Origin: an uncultured Bacteroidota bacterium
GTDB lineage: Bacteria > Bacteroidota > Bacteroidia > NS11-12g > UBA955
Reading direction: 5' to 3'
Length of the DNA: 11,742 bases
Assembly: GCA_903953615.1 (NCBI GenBank)
Contig: CAJBKH010000106.1
Location: 1-11,742, forward strand
The notes beneath the pieces are model-generated. The model had not been told where the DNA came from and made no database searches. It saw nothing but the letters and a program-made list of their open reading frames with translations. Positions 1-5,925 of this stretch are shown here, piece by piece (the first letter of the stretch is position 1; the number at the start of each line of letters is the position of its first letter). The translations under genes and the position numbers were made by a program.

Positions 1-400
1 AATTCCAATAATTGTGCGCAATTTCTGAAACACCGCGGCTATATATTGTTAATTTGTCTGATAAGCTATCGATGATATATTTGCGGTAAACAGTATCGGC
101 TGTAGCATTGATGCCTTTGTTACCTACTCTTGTTAAATAATTACCACAAGCAGGATCTGGTTTGCTGATAGTTCCTAACCATCTATCAGTGCTGCCGTAA
201 CTTGCGATTATTGGACTCAAACCTGGTTTGTAATATCTTCTGCTACCAGGGGTTATAAAATTACTATCTGTAGAAGTACTCCAAGGACTGAACACACCAT
301 TATCAAATCCAAGGTTAGAAGGACACTGGCCAAATAAGTCGCCAGCAAATGTTAAGGTCAATAATACCATGACCATAACGGTTTTAACGCTAGTTCTCAT
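1..400 (-). CDS. Secreted surface protein, N-terminal part (cut by window edge)
   Basis: A frame opens at the ATG at 400-398 and stays open for 133 codons to the window edge, so the C-terminus is missing. Residues 1 to about 25 look like a Sec signal peptide: basic start (MRTSVKT), hydrophobic core (VMVMVLLTLTFAG), cleavage probably just before QCPS. The mature start, CPSNLGFDNGVFSPW, resembles the opening domain of large Bacteroidota surface proteins that carry PKD repeats and end in a gliding-motility or T9SS sorting domain (typically C-P-S-N-x-G-F-E-x-G-x-F-x-x-W); this resemblance is from memory of the family. Further on, CGNYLTRVGN fits the conserved core of that domain. It lies 25 nt behind the 170-residue gene on the same strand and is probably cotranscribed with it. 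The T9SS link is inferred, because the C-terminal signal is outside the window. Confidence 0.75.
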   Translation of the reverse strand, partial: MRTSVKTVMVMVLLTLTFAGDLFGQCPSNLGFDNGVFSPWSTSTDSNFITPGSRRYYKPGLSPIIASYGSTDRWLGTISKPDPACGNYLTRVGNKGINATADTVYRKYIIDSLSDKLTIYSRGVSEIAHNYWN

Positions 401-425
401 ATTAAAATGAATTAAATGGAACTGA

Positions 426-938
426 TTATAAACTATAAGCGTTCGACCAAATAACGTGTTGACCGTTAATTGTACCCGAAATTCTTACGATAAATGACGA
501 AGACTCATTGGTGCGCGTTTGGGTCGCAAATGAAGTTTTGTAATTACCGAAAGGAGGTAGATAGTCGAGCCCGAAGCCAACAAATTGTGGTCCGTATACT
601 TTTTCAATGGTATTTGGTACCTCGGCATTGTTGAGCGATTGGGTGATAGATTCTGTATTTAATGAATACCCCTTCACATATGTTTCAATGAAAAATGGGG
701 TAATTGCATCTAGTTGATTGTTAACAATCTCTAACTTTAGTAAACTGTCAGGCGTATGAACAAACGATATTGTGAAGGCATTCTTCGACAATACAATTGT
801 TGAATCCTCTTGGTGCTGCGCTTTTGCTAGAAAGGCAAAAGAGCTGAAGAGAACAACCAGTAAAATTGATTTCCTGGTCGGAAAATTCACAAAGGAATCT
901 TTGTAAATCTTGTTTAATGCGTAAATGTTGTGTTTCAT
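426..938 (-). CDS. Exported hypothetical protein, 170 aa
   Basis: I do not recognise this family. The protein starts with an unusually long basic N-region (residues 1-23, ending in PTRK), then a hydrophobic core (SILLVVLFSSFAFLA, about 24-38) and a clear signal peptidase I site, AKA|Q, after residue 40. The mature part of about 130 residues alternates short hydrophobic and polar stretches (for example FTISFVHT and SFIVRISGTINGQ), suggesting a small beta-rich domain. It has no cysteine, no transmembrane segment after the signal and no obvious catalytic motif. No other in-frame ATG precedes the hydrophobic core, so the start is the one given. It lies 25 nt upstream of the partial surface-protein gene on the same strand, so the two may form an operon and act together at the cell envelope; that is inference. 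Confidence 0.7.
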   Translation of the reverse strand: MKHNIYALNKIYKDSFVNFPTRKSILLVVLFSSFAFLAKAQHQEDSTIVLSKNAFTISFVHTPDSLLKLEIVNNQLDAITPFFIETYVKGYSLNTESITQSLNNAEVPNTIEKVYGPQFVGFGLDYLPPFGNYKTSFATQTRTNESSSFIVRISGTINGQHVIWSNAYSL

Positions 939-1049
939 AGTTTAGTTAGTTTTAGTGTGTTTTGTTTGAGGTGATCGGTTAGTTTTTCATTTCTATGTTT
1001 TTAGGTTTTTAATCTCATTAAGTATATAATCCTATCGATTTCAATAACT

Positions 1050-1063
1050 TATACTCAAGTATA
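1050..1063 (-). promoter_or_regulatory. Weak candidate promoter with dyad, upstream of the 170-aa gene
   Basis: Positions 1050-1063 form a 14-bp dyad (TATACT-CA-AGTATA). Read on the minus strand its 1063-1056 half is TATACTTG, one base off the Bacteroidota -7 consensus TAnnTTTG. A TTG lies 22 nt further upstream, slightly beyond the usual -33 spacing. If used, the leader to the ATG at 938 would be about 110 nt. The symmetry could also be a repressor site. It is the best candidate I found before this gene, but weak. Confidence 0.25.
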
Positions 1064-1098
1064 CAAAAGATTCCAATACGATTTCCAAAAAATAGAAA

Positions 1099-1119
1099 AA
1101 ATCTGTAAAAAACAGATTT
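1099..1119 (-). terminator. Possible intrinsic terminator after the TPR gene
   Basis: A perfect 8-bp stem (AAATCTGT, 1099-1106, with ACAGATTT, 1112-1119) closes a 5-nt loop. Read on the minus strand it is followed at once by a T-rich run (TTTCTATTTTTT), as in a rho-independent terminator. The stem has only two G-C pairs and lies about 255 nt beyond the TPR stop codon, so it is a weak candidate. Confidence 0.35.
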
Positions 1120-1206
1120 ACAGTGCTTTAATTTTTGCCACAGTGTCCTAAATTGTTCAATAACTTCTTTTTTTTGGAGTTAGGATTATGATTTTTGAGA
1201 TCCTGT

Positions 1207-1229
1207 ATTTTAAATTATACATTTAAAAT
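1207..1229. repeat. Perfect AT-only inverted repeat
   Basis: ATTTTAAAT at 1207-1215 and ATTTAAAAT at 1221-1229 are exact reverse complements around a 5-nt loop (TATAC). A second, overlapping dyad follows (AAAATG-G-CATTTT, about 1225-1237). All pairs in the first repeat are A-T, so its hairpin is weak; it may simply reflect base composition. Confidence 0.4.
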
Positions 1230-1374
1230 GGCATTTTGCAATAAAATACAAAGTGCTATAAATCAATTGAATAGATGTCTAATTGAGCTATAAATTGGTA
1301 TATAATACTAGTTTTTAAAGCCTTTTTTTAAGAGAAATTGGTTTTAAAGTCAATTTTATTGCGGCAAATGCGTG

Positions 1375-2889
1375 TCAAGAGCCGATTCTTTTTAGCCCAC
1401 TTTTGGCCTTTTGTTCAATACTGTTAACGTATTCCTTGTTTTTTGGAAAATCAGCAATGGCCTTGTTGTAATACAATTTAGCAGATGATTTATTGTTGAG
1501 GGTTTCATAGATGTTGGCCATCTGCAATGCCGAATAGGCTGCGTAATAATAAGATTGTTCTTGACCTAAAGTAATTACCTTGTCGTAGAGCACCAATGCA
1601 CTGCCATAGGCTTTTAGTTCTTGTTGCACACGTGCTTTTCGGTAGTTGAATTCAAGTAAATGCTTTGTATTAACAAGTGTGTTAGGTTGAATCTTGTCTA
1701 ATTTATCTAAGGCCTGTTGAAAGTAATGCCCATCAAATAATAAGCGGGCTTCTAATAGTTCCTTAGGCCATTTAATAGGGTCTAGGGCTTCGTTTAAGGC
1801 TTGTTTGTCTTCTTCTTGGTATGTTTGACCATGTTTGCTACAAAGTGAATAGTAAGTGGTGGCAGCACTGTTGTTGCCAGCAATTAACTCGGCCCAGGCT
1901 AGGTATCTGTAGGCCGACTTGATATAATTCTTGCCCTTGAACTTTACAGTAAACAGTTTTAAATGAATGTTGGCCTCGGCATCTAGCTTTCTTAATTTGG
2001 CCAGTCCAAGCATATACTCCATATAATAAAATGGCTGCGCCTGCGCATGGCTTGGCTTAGCATTCAATATAGTAATCTGCTCTTCGTTTTTACCTGCGTA
2101 GCCAGCAATGGTGGCCCGCATGTAATTTAATAAGATGTAGTTTTTGAAATCAGTGGTGTATGGCGCAATGGTGAGCCATGCCGCTTTCGATTTTTTTTGA
2201 AAATTATGTTGAAGTAGGGCATAAATAAAGGCGCTTTCAACTTTCAACCACTGGTGCTCCTTGTCTACCAAATCTGATTGCAGGTACAATTCAATTTTAT
2301 TTAAGCCCCCTTCTAAGTTGCCTTCAAAGCCCAATAAATTGCCAAGCCAAGTATAATTTTTAGGAATGGCACTGAACAAGGCGCTCACCATGCCAATATT
2401 TTTATTGTCGGGAAGAAAATTAGGAAATAGCTTTTCGTTGTCTTTCAAAAGCGAGTTGGCTACTTTAATATCGCTGCCAGCGGCAAAGTTGTCATTCATT
2501 TTAAGTCGCATAGCTGCCCTGTGCAAATACATGTCCGACAAGATAAAGCGGTGCCAAGCGTCTTCAAATGGTTGCGATTCTACCGATTTGATGAGGCCTT
2601 TCCAATTGCCCTGTTGGAGTTTATAATCGGTTTCATTTTCAGAAATAAAAAGGCCAATGTATAGGCAATATTCTTGCAACCAAGGAATGGCTTGGTTTTC
2701 GGGTGTTTTCGATTTCTCCTCTGATAAAATTTGATTGGCTTCGCTAATGCGCAGCTTGTAAAGTAAGGCCTGTGCTTTTAAACAGGGTTCGGTCATTTTA
2801 AAATAAGCCTTTGCATGGCCTAAATTAATAAGCATAAAAAAAAGAACACCTAATAAGATGTTCTTTTTTAATATGGCTTTTAAAAGCAT
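1375..2889 (-). CDS. Exported TPR-like repeat protein, 504 aa
   Basis: The protein begins with a Sec signal peptide (residues 1 to about 27: LLKAILKKN, hydrophobic GVLFFMLINLG, then HAKA), so it acts in the periplasm or at the envelope. The rest is almost wholly helical. Tetratricopeptide-like units are clearest near the C-terminus, at about 376-405 (GHYFQQALDKL), 413-443 (KAYGSALVLYDKVI) and 451-484 (NKSSAKLYYNKAIADFP). An N-terminal stretch, YTWLGNLLGFEGNLEGGL (179-196), loosely recalls the IML2/TTC39 type of helical repeat; that is a tentative memory match. TPR proteins are scaffolds, so no reaction is expected. It starts 9 nt after the zinc-ribbon stop codon and is the last gene of the operon. 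Two hairpins (2881-2901 and 2838-2869) cover its start and signal-peptide codons and may control its expression. Its partner and role are unknown. Confidence 0.8.
   Translation of the reverse strand: MLLKAILKKNILLGVLFFMLINLGHAKAYFKMTEPCLKAQALLYKLRISEANQILSEEKSKTPENQAIPWLQEYCLYIGLFISENETDYKLQQGNWKGLIKSVESQPFEDAWHRFILSDMYLHRAAMRLKMNDNFAAGSDIKVANSLLKDNEKLFPNFLPDNKNIGMVSALFSAIPKNYTWLGNLLGFEGNLEGGLNKIELYLQSDLVDKEHQWLKVESAFIYALLQHNFQKKSKAAWLTIAPYTTDFKNYILLNYMRATIAGYAGKNEEQITILNAKPSHAQAQPFYYMEYMLGLAKLRKLDAEANIHLKLFTVKFKGKNYIKSAYRYLAWAELIAGNNSAATTYYSLCSKHGQTYQEEDKQALNEALDPIKWPKELLEARLLFDGHYFQQALDKLDKIQPNTLVNTKHLLEFNYRKARVQQELKAYGSALVLYDKVITLGQEQSYYYAAYSALQMANIYETLNNKSSAKLYYNKAIADFPKNKEYVNSIEQKAKSGLKRIGS
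2838..2869 (-). promoter_or_regulatory. Terminator-like hairpin inside the TPR signal-peptide codons
   Basis: On the mRNA strand, AAAAAAGAACA pairs exactly with TGTTCTTTTTT around a 10-nt loop, and the 3' arm continues to eight Ts. This is the outline of an intrinsic terminator, but it lies inside codons 7-18 of the TPR gene. Only two pairs are G-C. It could attenuate transcription when translation of the start is poor, or be a by-product of the KKN and VLFF codons. Confidence 0.3.
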
Positions 2890-2901
2890 GGGATGCTCTT
2901 A
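2881..2901 (-). promoter_or_regulatory. Hairpin linking zinc-ribbon stop and TPR start
   Basis: On the mRNA strand TAAGAGCAT (2901-2893) pairs with ATGCTTTTA (2889-2881) around the 3-nt loop CCC: nine pairs with one G-U wobble. The 5' arm begins with the TAA stop of the zinc-ribbon gene, and the 3' arm begins with the ATG of the TPR gene. The downstream start is thus buried until a ribosome reaches the upstream stop, which is what a translational coupling device would look like. The pairing is seen; the function is inferred. Confidence 0.45.
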
Positions 2902-3699
2902 TTTAGTAGCTTTAAGGGTTCTAACTCTGCGTTTAGGTTTTTCCTCCTCTACAATGATTTCACTCACAATACCTGTTACAGCATTATCAACTAATATTCT
3001 ACCGCAGTGTTCGCAGTCAATAATTTTGAAATGTTGTTTGATATCACTTTGTCTTTGAGGTGGAATTTTAGAAAAACAACCACCGCAACTGCCTCTCATG
3101 ATAGGTGCAACTGCAATACCATTTTTTACATTTTTGCGAATTCTGTTGTAGGCTTTAATCAAACGATCGGTTACTTGTTTTTCAAGACCAACTCTTTCTT
3201 TGCCTAATTCTTTTTCTTCAACTTCTGTATCGCCAACAATGGTTTTAAGTTCTTTCTTTTTGAAATCTAAATCTTTTTTGTGGCTAGCGATGTCTTCTTT
3301 CACAGCATCTAATCCCACTTTTTTGTTGTCGATGTGGAAATGCGTTTCTTTGATTCTTTTCTCTGCAGCCAAGATTTCAAGACCAGCAATTTCCAGCTCT
3401 TTGTTCAAAGCTTCAAATTCTCTGTTGTTTTTAACAGCATTTAATTGGGCTTTATATTTTTTCTCAAGTTCTTCGAATTGTTTGATCTTCGCTTTATAAG
3501 CTGCAATCTCACCTTCGTAATTCTTGATTTCAGTTTGCATGTTTTCTAAACGGGTTTCTAAACCTGCAATTTCATCTTCTAAATCATCAACTTCCATTGG
3601 TAATTCACCTTTTAACAAGTTTAACTGGTCAATTTTAGAATCGATTTCTTGTAATTCCCAAAGGGCCTTCAGTTTTTTTTCTATTGATATATCTACCAT
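2899..3699 (-). CDS. Coiled-coil C4-type zinc-ribbon protein (DUF164 family)
   Basis: The 266-residue protein has a long charged coiled coil (about 5-180, rich in E and K) followed by a zinc ribbon. The four metal ligands are visible as C205-x-x-C208 and C229-x-x-C232 (GSCGGCFS and DCEHCGRIL). The NNREFEALNKE segment at 91-101 and this C-terminal layout are the hallmark of the family that includes Helicobacter HP0958 and chlamydial CT398. Those relatives bind other proteins or RNA (HP0958 binds RpoN and flaA mRNA), so a cytoplasmic adaptor role is likely here, but the target is unknown. The tail is basic (KPKRRVRTLKATK). It starts 3 nt after the Nif3-like stop codon and ends 9 nt before the TPR start, so all three should share one mRNA. 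Length and motifs are normal for the family. Confidence 0.9.
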   Translation of the reverse strand: MVDISIEKKLKALWELQEIDSKIDQLNLLKGELPMEVDDLEDEIAGLETRLENMQTEIKNYEGEIAAYKAKIKQFEELEKKYKAQLNAVKNNREFEALNKELEIAGLEILAAEKRIKETHFHIDNKKVGLDAVKEDIASHKKDLDFKKKELKTIVGDTEVEEKELGKERVGLEKQVTDRLIKAYNRIRKNVKNGIAVAPIMRGSCGGCFSKIPPQRQSDIKQHFKIIDCEHCGRILVDNAVTGIVSEIIVEEEKPKRRVRTLKATK

Positions 3700-3702
3700 G
3701 GT

Positions 3703-4800
3703 TTATTTAAAATATTGAATTGGATTTGTATTTTCTTTGCAAAAAATGACCGCAAAAGTAGGGTATTTTTCTTTAATTTCCTTGAAAAATATCTCTAAAG
3801 TGTAAATTTCAGACTCATAATGCCCTATGTCACACAGCATATATTGGTTCTCAACATCAAAAAATTCGTGGTATTTGATGTCTGCGGTGACATACGCATC
3901 GGCCTTAATTTGCTTGATATTTTGAATTAAAAAACTGCCAGAACCACCACAAATAGCAACTGTCTTAATGGGTTTTTCGAATGCCGTATGGCGTACCACC
4001 TGAAGATTGAGCTTTTCTTTAATGTATTTTAAAAATTGTGTGCCCTCCATAGGTTTGGGCAAGTCGCCATAAATACCAGCCCCAATGGTTTGATTGGTGT
4101 TGTTAATTTGAATAATATCGTAAGCAAACTCCTCGTATGGGTGAACAGCGCGCACATTGTTCAGCACTTGGGACACTTGGTGCATGGGTAGTAATACTTC
4201 TATTTTTATTTCTGAAAGGTTTTGGCGTTGACCATGCGTTCCAATGGTGGGATTAGCGGCTGCACCTGGTTTAAAGCTACCGTTGCCCTGCGATTCAAAA
4301 CTACATTCGGAATAATTGCCAATATGCCCTGCGCCACTATCGAACAACACATTTTTGATGTCCTCGGCATTTTCAATAGGTGTGTAAACAGCGAGTTTAC
4401 AAAGGGTGTCAACTTTCGGCTGTATTATTTTTAAGCGACTTAATTCAAGTTTTTCGGCAATTTTGGTATTCACCCCATTGTGCAACATGTTATCCAAATT
4501 GGTATGCATGGCATAAATCGCTATGTTGTGGCGAATGGCTTTTAGAATGGTGCGTTCAACATAGTTTTTACCATTCAGCTTTTTCAAACCTTTAAAGACG
4601 ATGGGATGGTGGGCAATAATTAAATTACAATCCATTTCTATCGCCTCGTCCACCACGCGTTCGGTGCTATCAAGACAGAGTAGAATACCCGATACGTCCA
4701 TTTCCGAACTGCCAACAATTAAGCCGGCATTGTCGTAATTCTCCTGGTATTGAAGTGGGGCAATCTTCTCAATTAGCGATGTAATGTCTTTAACCTGCAT
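3703..4800 (-). CDS. Nif3-like dinuclear metal-binding protein (NIF3/DUF34 family)
   Basis: The 365-residue protein is a full-length NIF3/DUF34 member. The expected metal ligands are present: H64 and H65 in IIAHHPIVFK, D103 in MHTNLDN, and H327 and E331 in DIGHYESE, which in solved relatives hold two metal ions in a toroidal hexamer. The middle part (about 133-232, including VRAVHPYEEFAYD) is the extra CutA/PII-like domain seen in the longer YqfO type. Databases often call this family GTP cyclohydrolase 1 type 2, but the true substrate is unsettled, so that name should not be trusted. It is the first gene of the operon with the zinc-ribbon and TPR genes. The start is well placed: a TAATTTTG promoter element lies 15 nt upstream of the ATG. 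Divergent from lpxK, with about 115 nt between the starts. Confidence 0.92.
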   Translation of the reverse strand: MQVKDITSLIEKIAPLQYQENYDNAGLIVGSSEMDVSGILLCLDSTERVVDEAIEMDCNLIIAHHPIVFKGLKKLNGKNYVERTILKAIRHNIAIYAMHTNLDNMLHNGVNTKIAEKLELSRLKIIQPKVDTLCKLAVYTPIENAEDIKNVLFDSGAGHIGNYSECSFESQGNGSFKPGAAANPTIGTHGQRQNLSEIKIEVLLPMHQVSQVLNNVRAVHPYEEFAYDIIQINNTNQTIGAGIYGDLPKPMEGTQFLKYIKEKLNLQVVRHTAFEKPIKTVAICGGSGSFLIQNIKQIKADAYVTADIKYHEFFDVENQYMLCDIGHYESEIYTLEIFFKEIKEKYPTFAVIFCKENTNPIQYFK

Positions 4801-4815
4801 GTGAATTTAAAAAAG

Positions 4816-4823
4816 CAAAATTA
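4816..4823 (-). promoter_or_regulatory. -7 element for the Nif3-like operon
   Basis: On the minus strand this reads TAATTTTG, an exact match to the Bacteroidota -7 consensus TAnnTTTG. The last G is 15 nt before the ATG at 4800, which predicts a very short leader of roughly 10 nt. No clear TTG is visible at the -33 position. Confidence 0.45.
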
Positions 4824-4875
4824 GGTGATTGCACTGAAACCTATTCTTAGGAAAATATTTATGCCTCAAAAATTA

Positions 4876-4883
4876 TACTTTTG
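4876..4883 (+). promoter_or_regulatory. -7 element for lpxK
   Basis: TACTTTTG matches the Bacteroidota -7 consensus TAnnTTTG exactly, in the orientation of lpxK and 32 nt before the ATG at 4916. Transcription would begin near 4888. A matching -33 TTG is not obvious. It lies back to back with the element for the opposite operon, about 50 nt apart. Confidence 0.45.
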
Positions 4884-4915
4884 CAAGTATCAAAGCACCA
4901 TTAAAATATTTGCTA

Positions 4916-5917
4916 ATGCCATTTGGTTGGTTGTACGGTACCATCACATCGCTTAGAAATAGGCTTTATGATAAGGGCGTATTAAAGTCGTACCAATCGC
5001 GATTGAAAACCATTGTGGTTGGTAATTTGCAAGTAGGTGGCTCGGGTAAAACGCCCCATACTGCCATGTTGTATCTGTGGCTTTCGAACTATTACAAGGT
5101 TGGCATTTTGTCGCGGGGTTATGGCAGAAAAACCAAAGGGTTATTAGTGGCCGATGCAACATCAAGTGCCGAAACAATTGGCGATGAACCCTTTTGGTAC
5201 CATCGCACCTTGCCTGATGCAAGTGTTGTGGTAGCAGAAGAAAGAAAACTTGGTTTAGCCTATTTTGAGAAAAATGGAACCGAGCTTGTATTGTTAGATG
5301 ACGCCTATCAACACCGTGCAGTTACTTGCAATCTCAATATCTTACTTTCGGATTATAAATTGCCCTATTACAACGACCATGTGATGCCGTATGGTAGATT
5401 GAGAGAATGGAAAACAGCAGATAAACGGGCCCACATCATTATTATAACCAAATGCCCCGCCAATTTAAAACTTGAGCAAAAAATTGAGATGATACAGGCC
5501 ATTAATCCCTTCGATTATCAGCATGTATTTTTTACAGGCATTAAAGCACATAAGCCATTTGGATTGAAAGATTCAATTGATTTTGAAGATAACAATATGG
5601 GTCGCTTGATTGCCATGAGCGGCATTGCAAATCCTGCGAGTTTTGCTGCCCAATGCGAACTACTAAACAAGCATGTGGTGGTTTATAACTTTGCCGATCA
5701 TTATGATTATACAGCTGCCGATATTGCCAAATTGCTTAAAACCTTAGGGCCAACAGATGTTGTGATGGTAACAGAAAAGGATGCTTCAAAATTATTAAAA
5801 CCTGAACTTTTGAAATTAATTCCTGAGAATAAATTCTATGTATTGCCTGTAGAGATTTATTTTTTATTCAATGAAGAAGAACGGTTCAAAGAAACCGTTA
5901 AGTCTTACCTAAAGTAA
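4916..5917 (+). CDS. lpxK: Tetraacyldisaccharide 4'-kinase (lipid A 4'-kinase)
   Basis: LpxK transfers the ATP gamma-phosphate to the 4' position of the tetraacyldisaccharide lipid A precursor, at the inner face of the inner membrane. Numbered from the ATG at 4916 (333 aa), the Walker A loop is GGSGKT at 41-46 and the GDEP motif at 89-92 supplies the catalytic acidic pair. DDAYQHR at 128-134 is the Walker B region, and DHY at 261-263 and TEKDA at 286-290 are later conserved motifs. The N-terminus (MPFGWLYGTITSLRNRLYD) is the amphipathic membrane-binding start. The exact start is uncertain: an in-frame TTG at 4910 would add two residues, and the upstream codons PLKYLL also look family-like, but no in-frame ATG exists back to the stop at 4835. 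It has its own -7 element and converges on topA. Confidence 0.95.
   Translation: MPFGWLYGTITSLRNRLYDKGVLKSYQSRLKTIVVGNLQVGGSGKTPHTAMLYLWLSNYYKVGILSRGYGRKTKGLLVADATSSAETIGDEPFWYHRTLPDASVVVAEERKLGLAYFEKNGTELVLLDDAYQHRAVTCNLNILLSDYKLPYYNDHVMPYGRLREWKTADKRAHIIIITKCPANLKLEQKIEMIQAINPFDYQHVFFTGIKAHKPFGLKDSIDFEDNNMGRLIAMSGIANPASFAAQCELLNKHVVVYNFADHYDYTAADIAKLLKTLGPTDVVMVTEKDASKLLKPELLKLIPENKFYVLPVEIYFLFNEEERFKETVKSYLK
5880..5899. terminator. Weak stem-loop at the convergent lpxK/topA ends
   Basis: AACGGTT (5880-5886) and AACCGTT (5893-5899) form a perfect 7-bp stem around a 6-nt loop, inside the last codons of lpxK and 27-46 nt beyond the topA stop. It could serve both convergent genes, but neither side is followed at once by a T run, so it is only a weak candidate. 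Confidence 0.25.
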
Positions 5918-5925
5918 ATAACAAA

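Larger units (their letters stand above)
939..1374. other. AT-rich non-coding spacer
   Basis: I see no credible gene in these 436 nt on either strand. The stretch is very AT-rich, with many A and T runs and several short inverted repeats listed separately. It separates the end of the Nif3/zinc-ribbon/TPR operon from the start of the secreted-protein pair, so it should hold a transcription stop for the first and a promoter for the second. A small RNA cannot be excluded from sequence alone. Confidence 0.7.

Noticed and set aside
3673..3680. Run of eight A/T in the zinc-ribbon start, as a possible frameshift or phase-variation site
   Set aside because: Similar 8-base runs occur at 2191-2198, 2836-2843 and 1168-1175, so they reflect base composition. 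The frame is intact, and no overlapping product is suggested.
4206..4595. Several overlapping open frames on both strands
   Set aside because: All are shadows of the Nif3-like gene, whose frame is supported by family motifs throughout.
5278..5310. LpxK Walker B region reading DDAYQHR instead of the more common DDGFQHR
   Set aside because: The key acidic, Q and H residues are kept, and A at this place is common in Bacteroidota as I recall, so this is normal variation.
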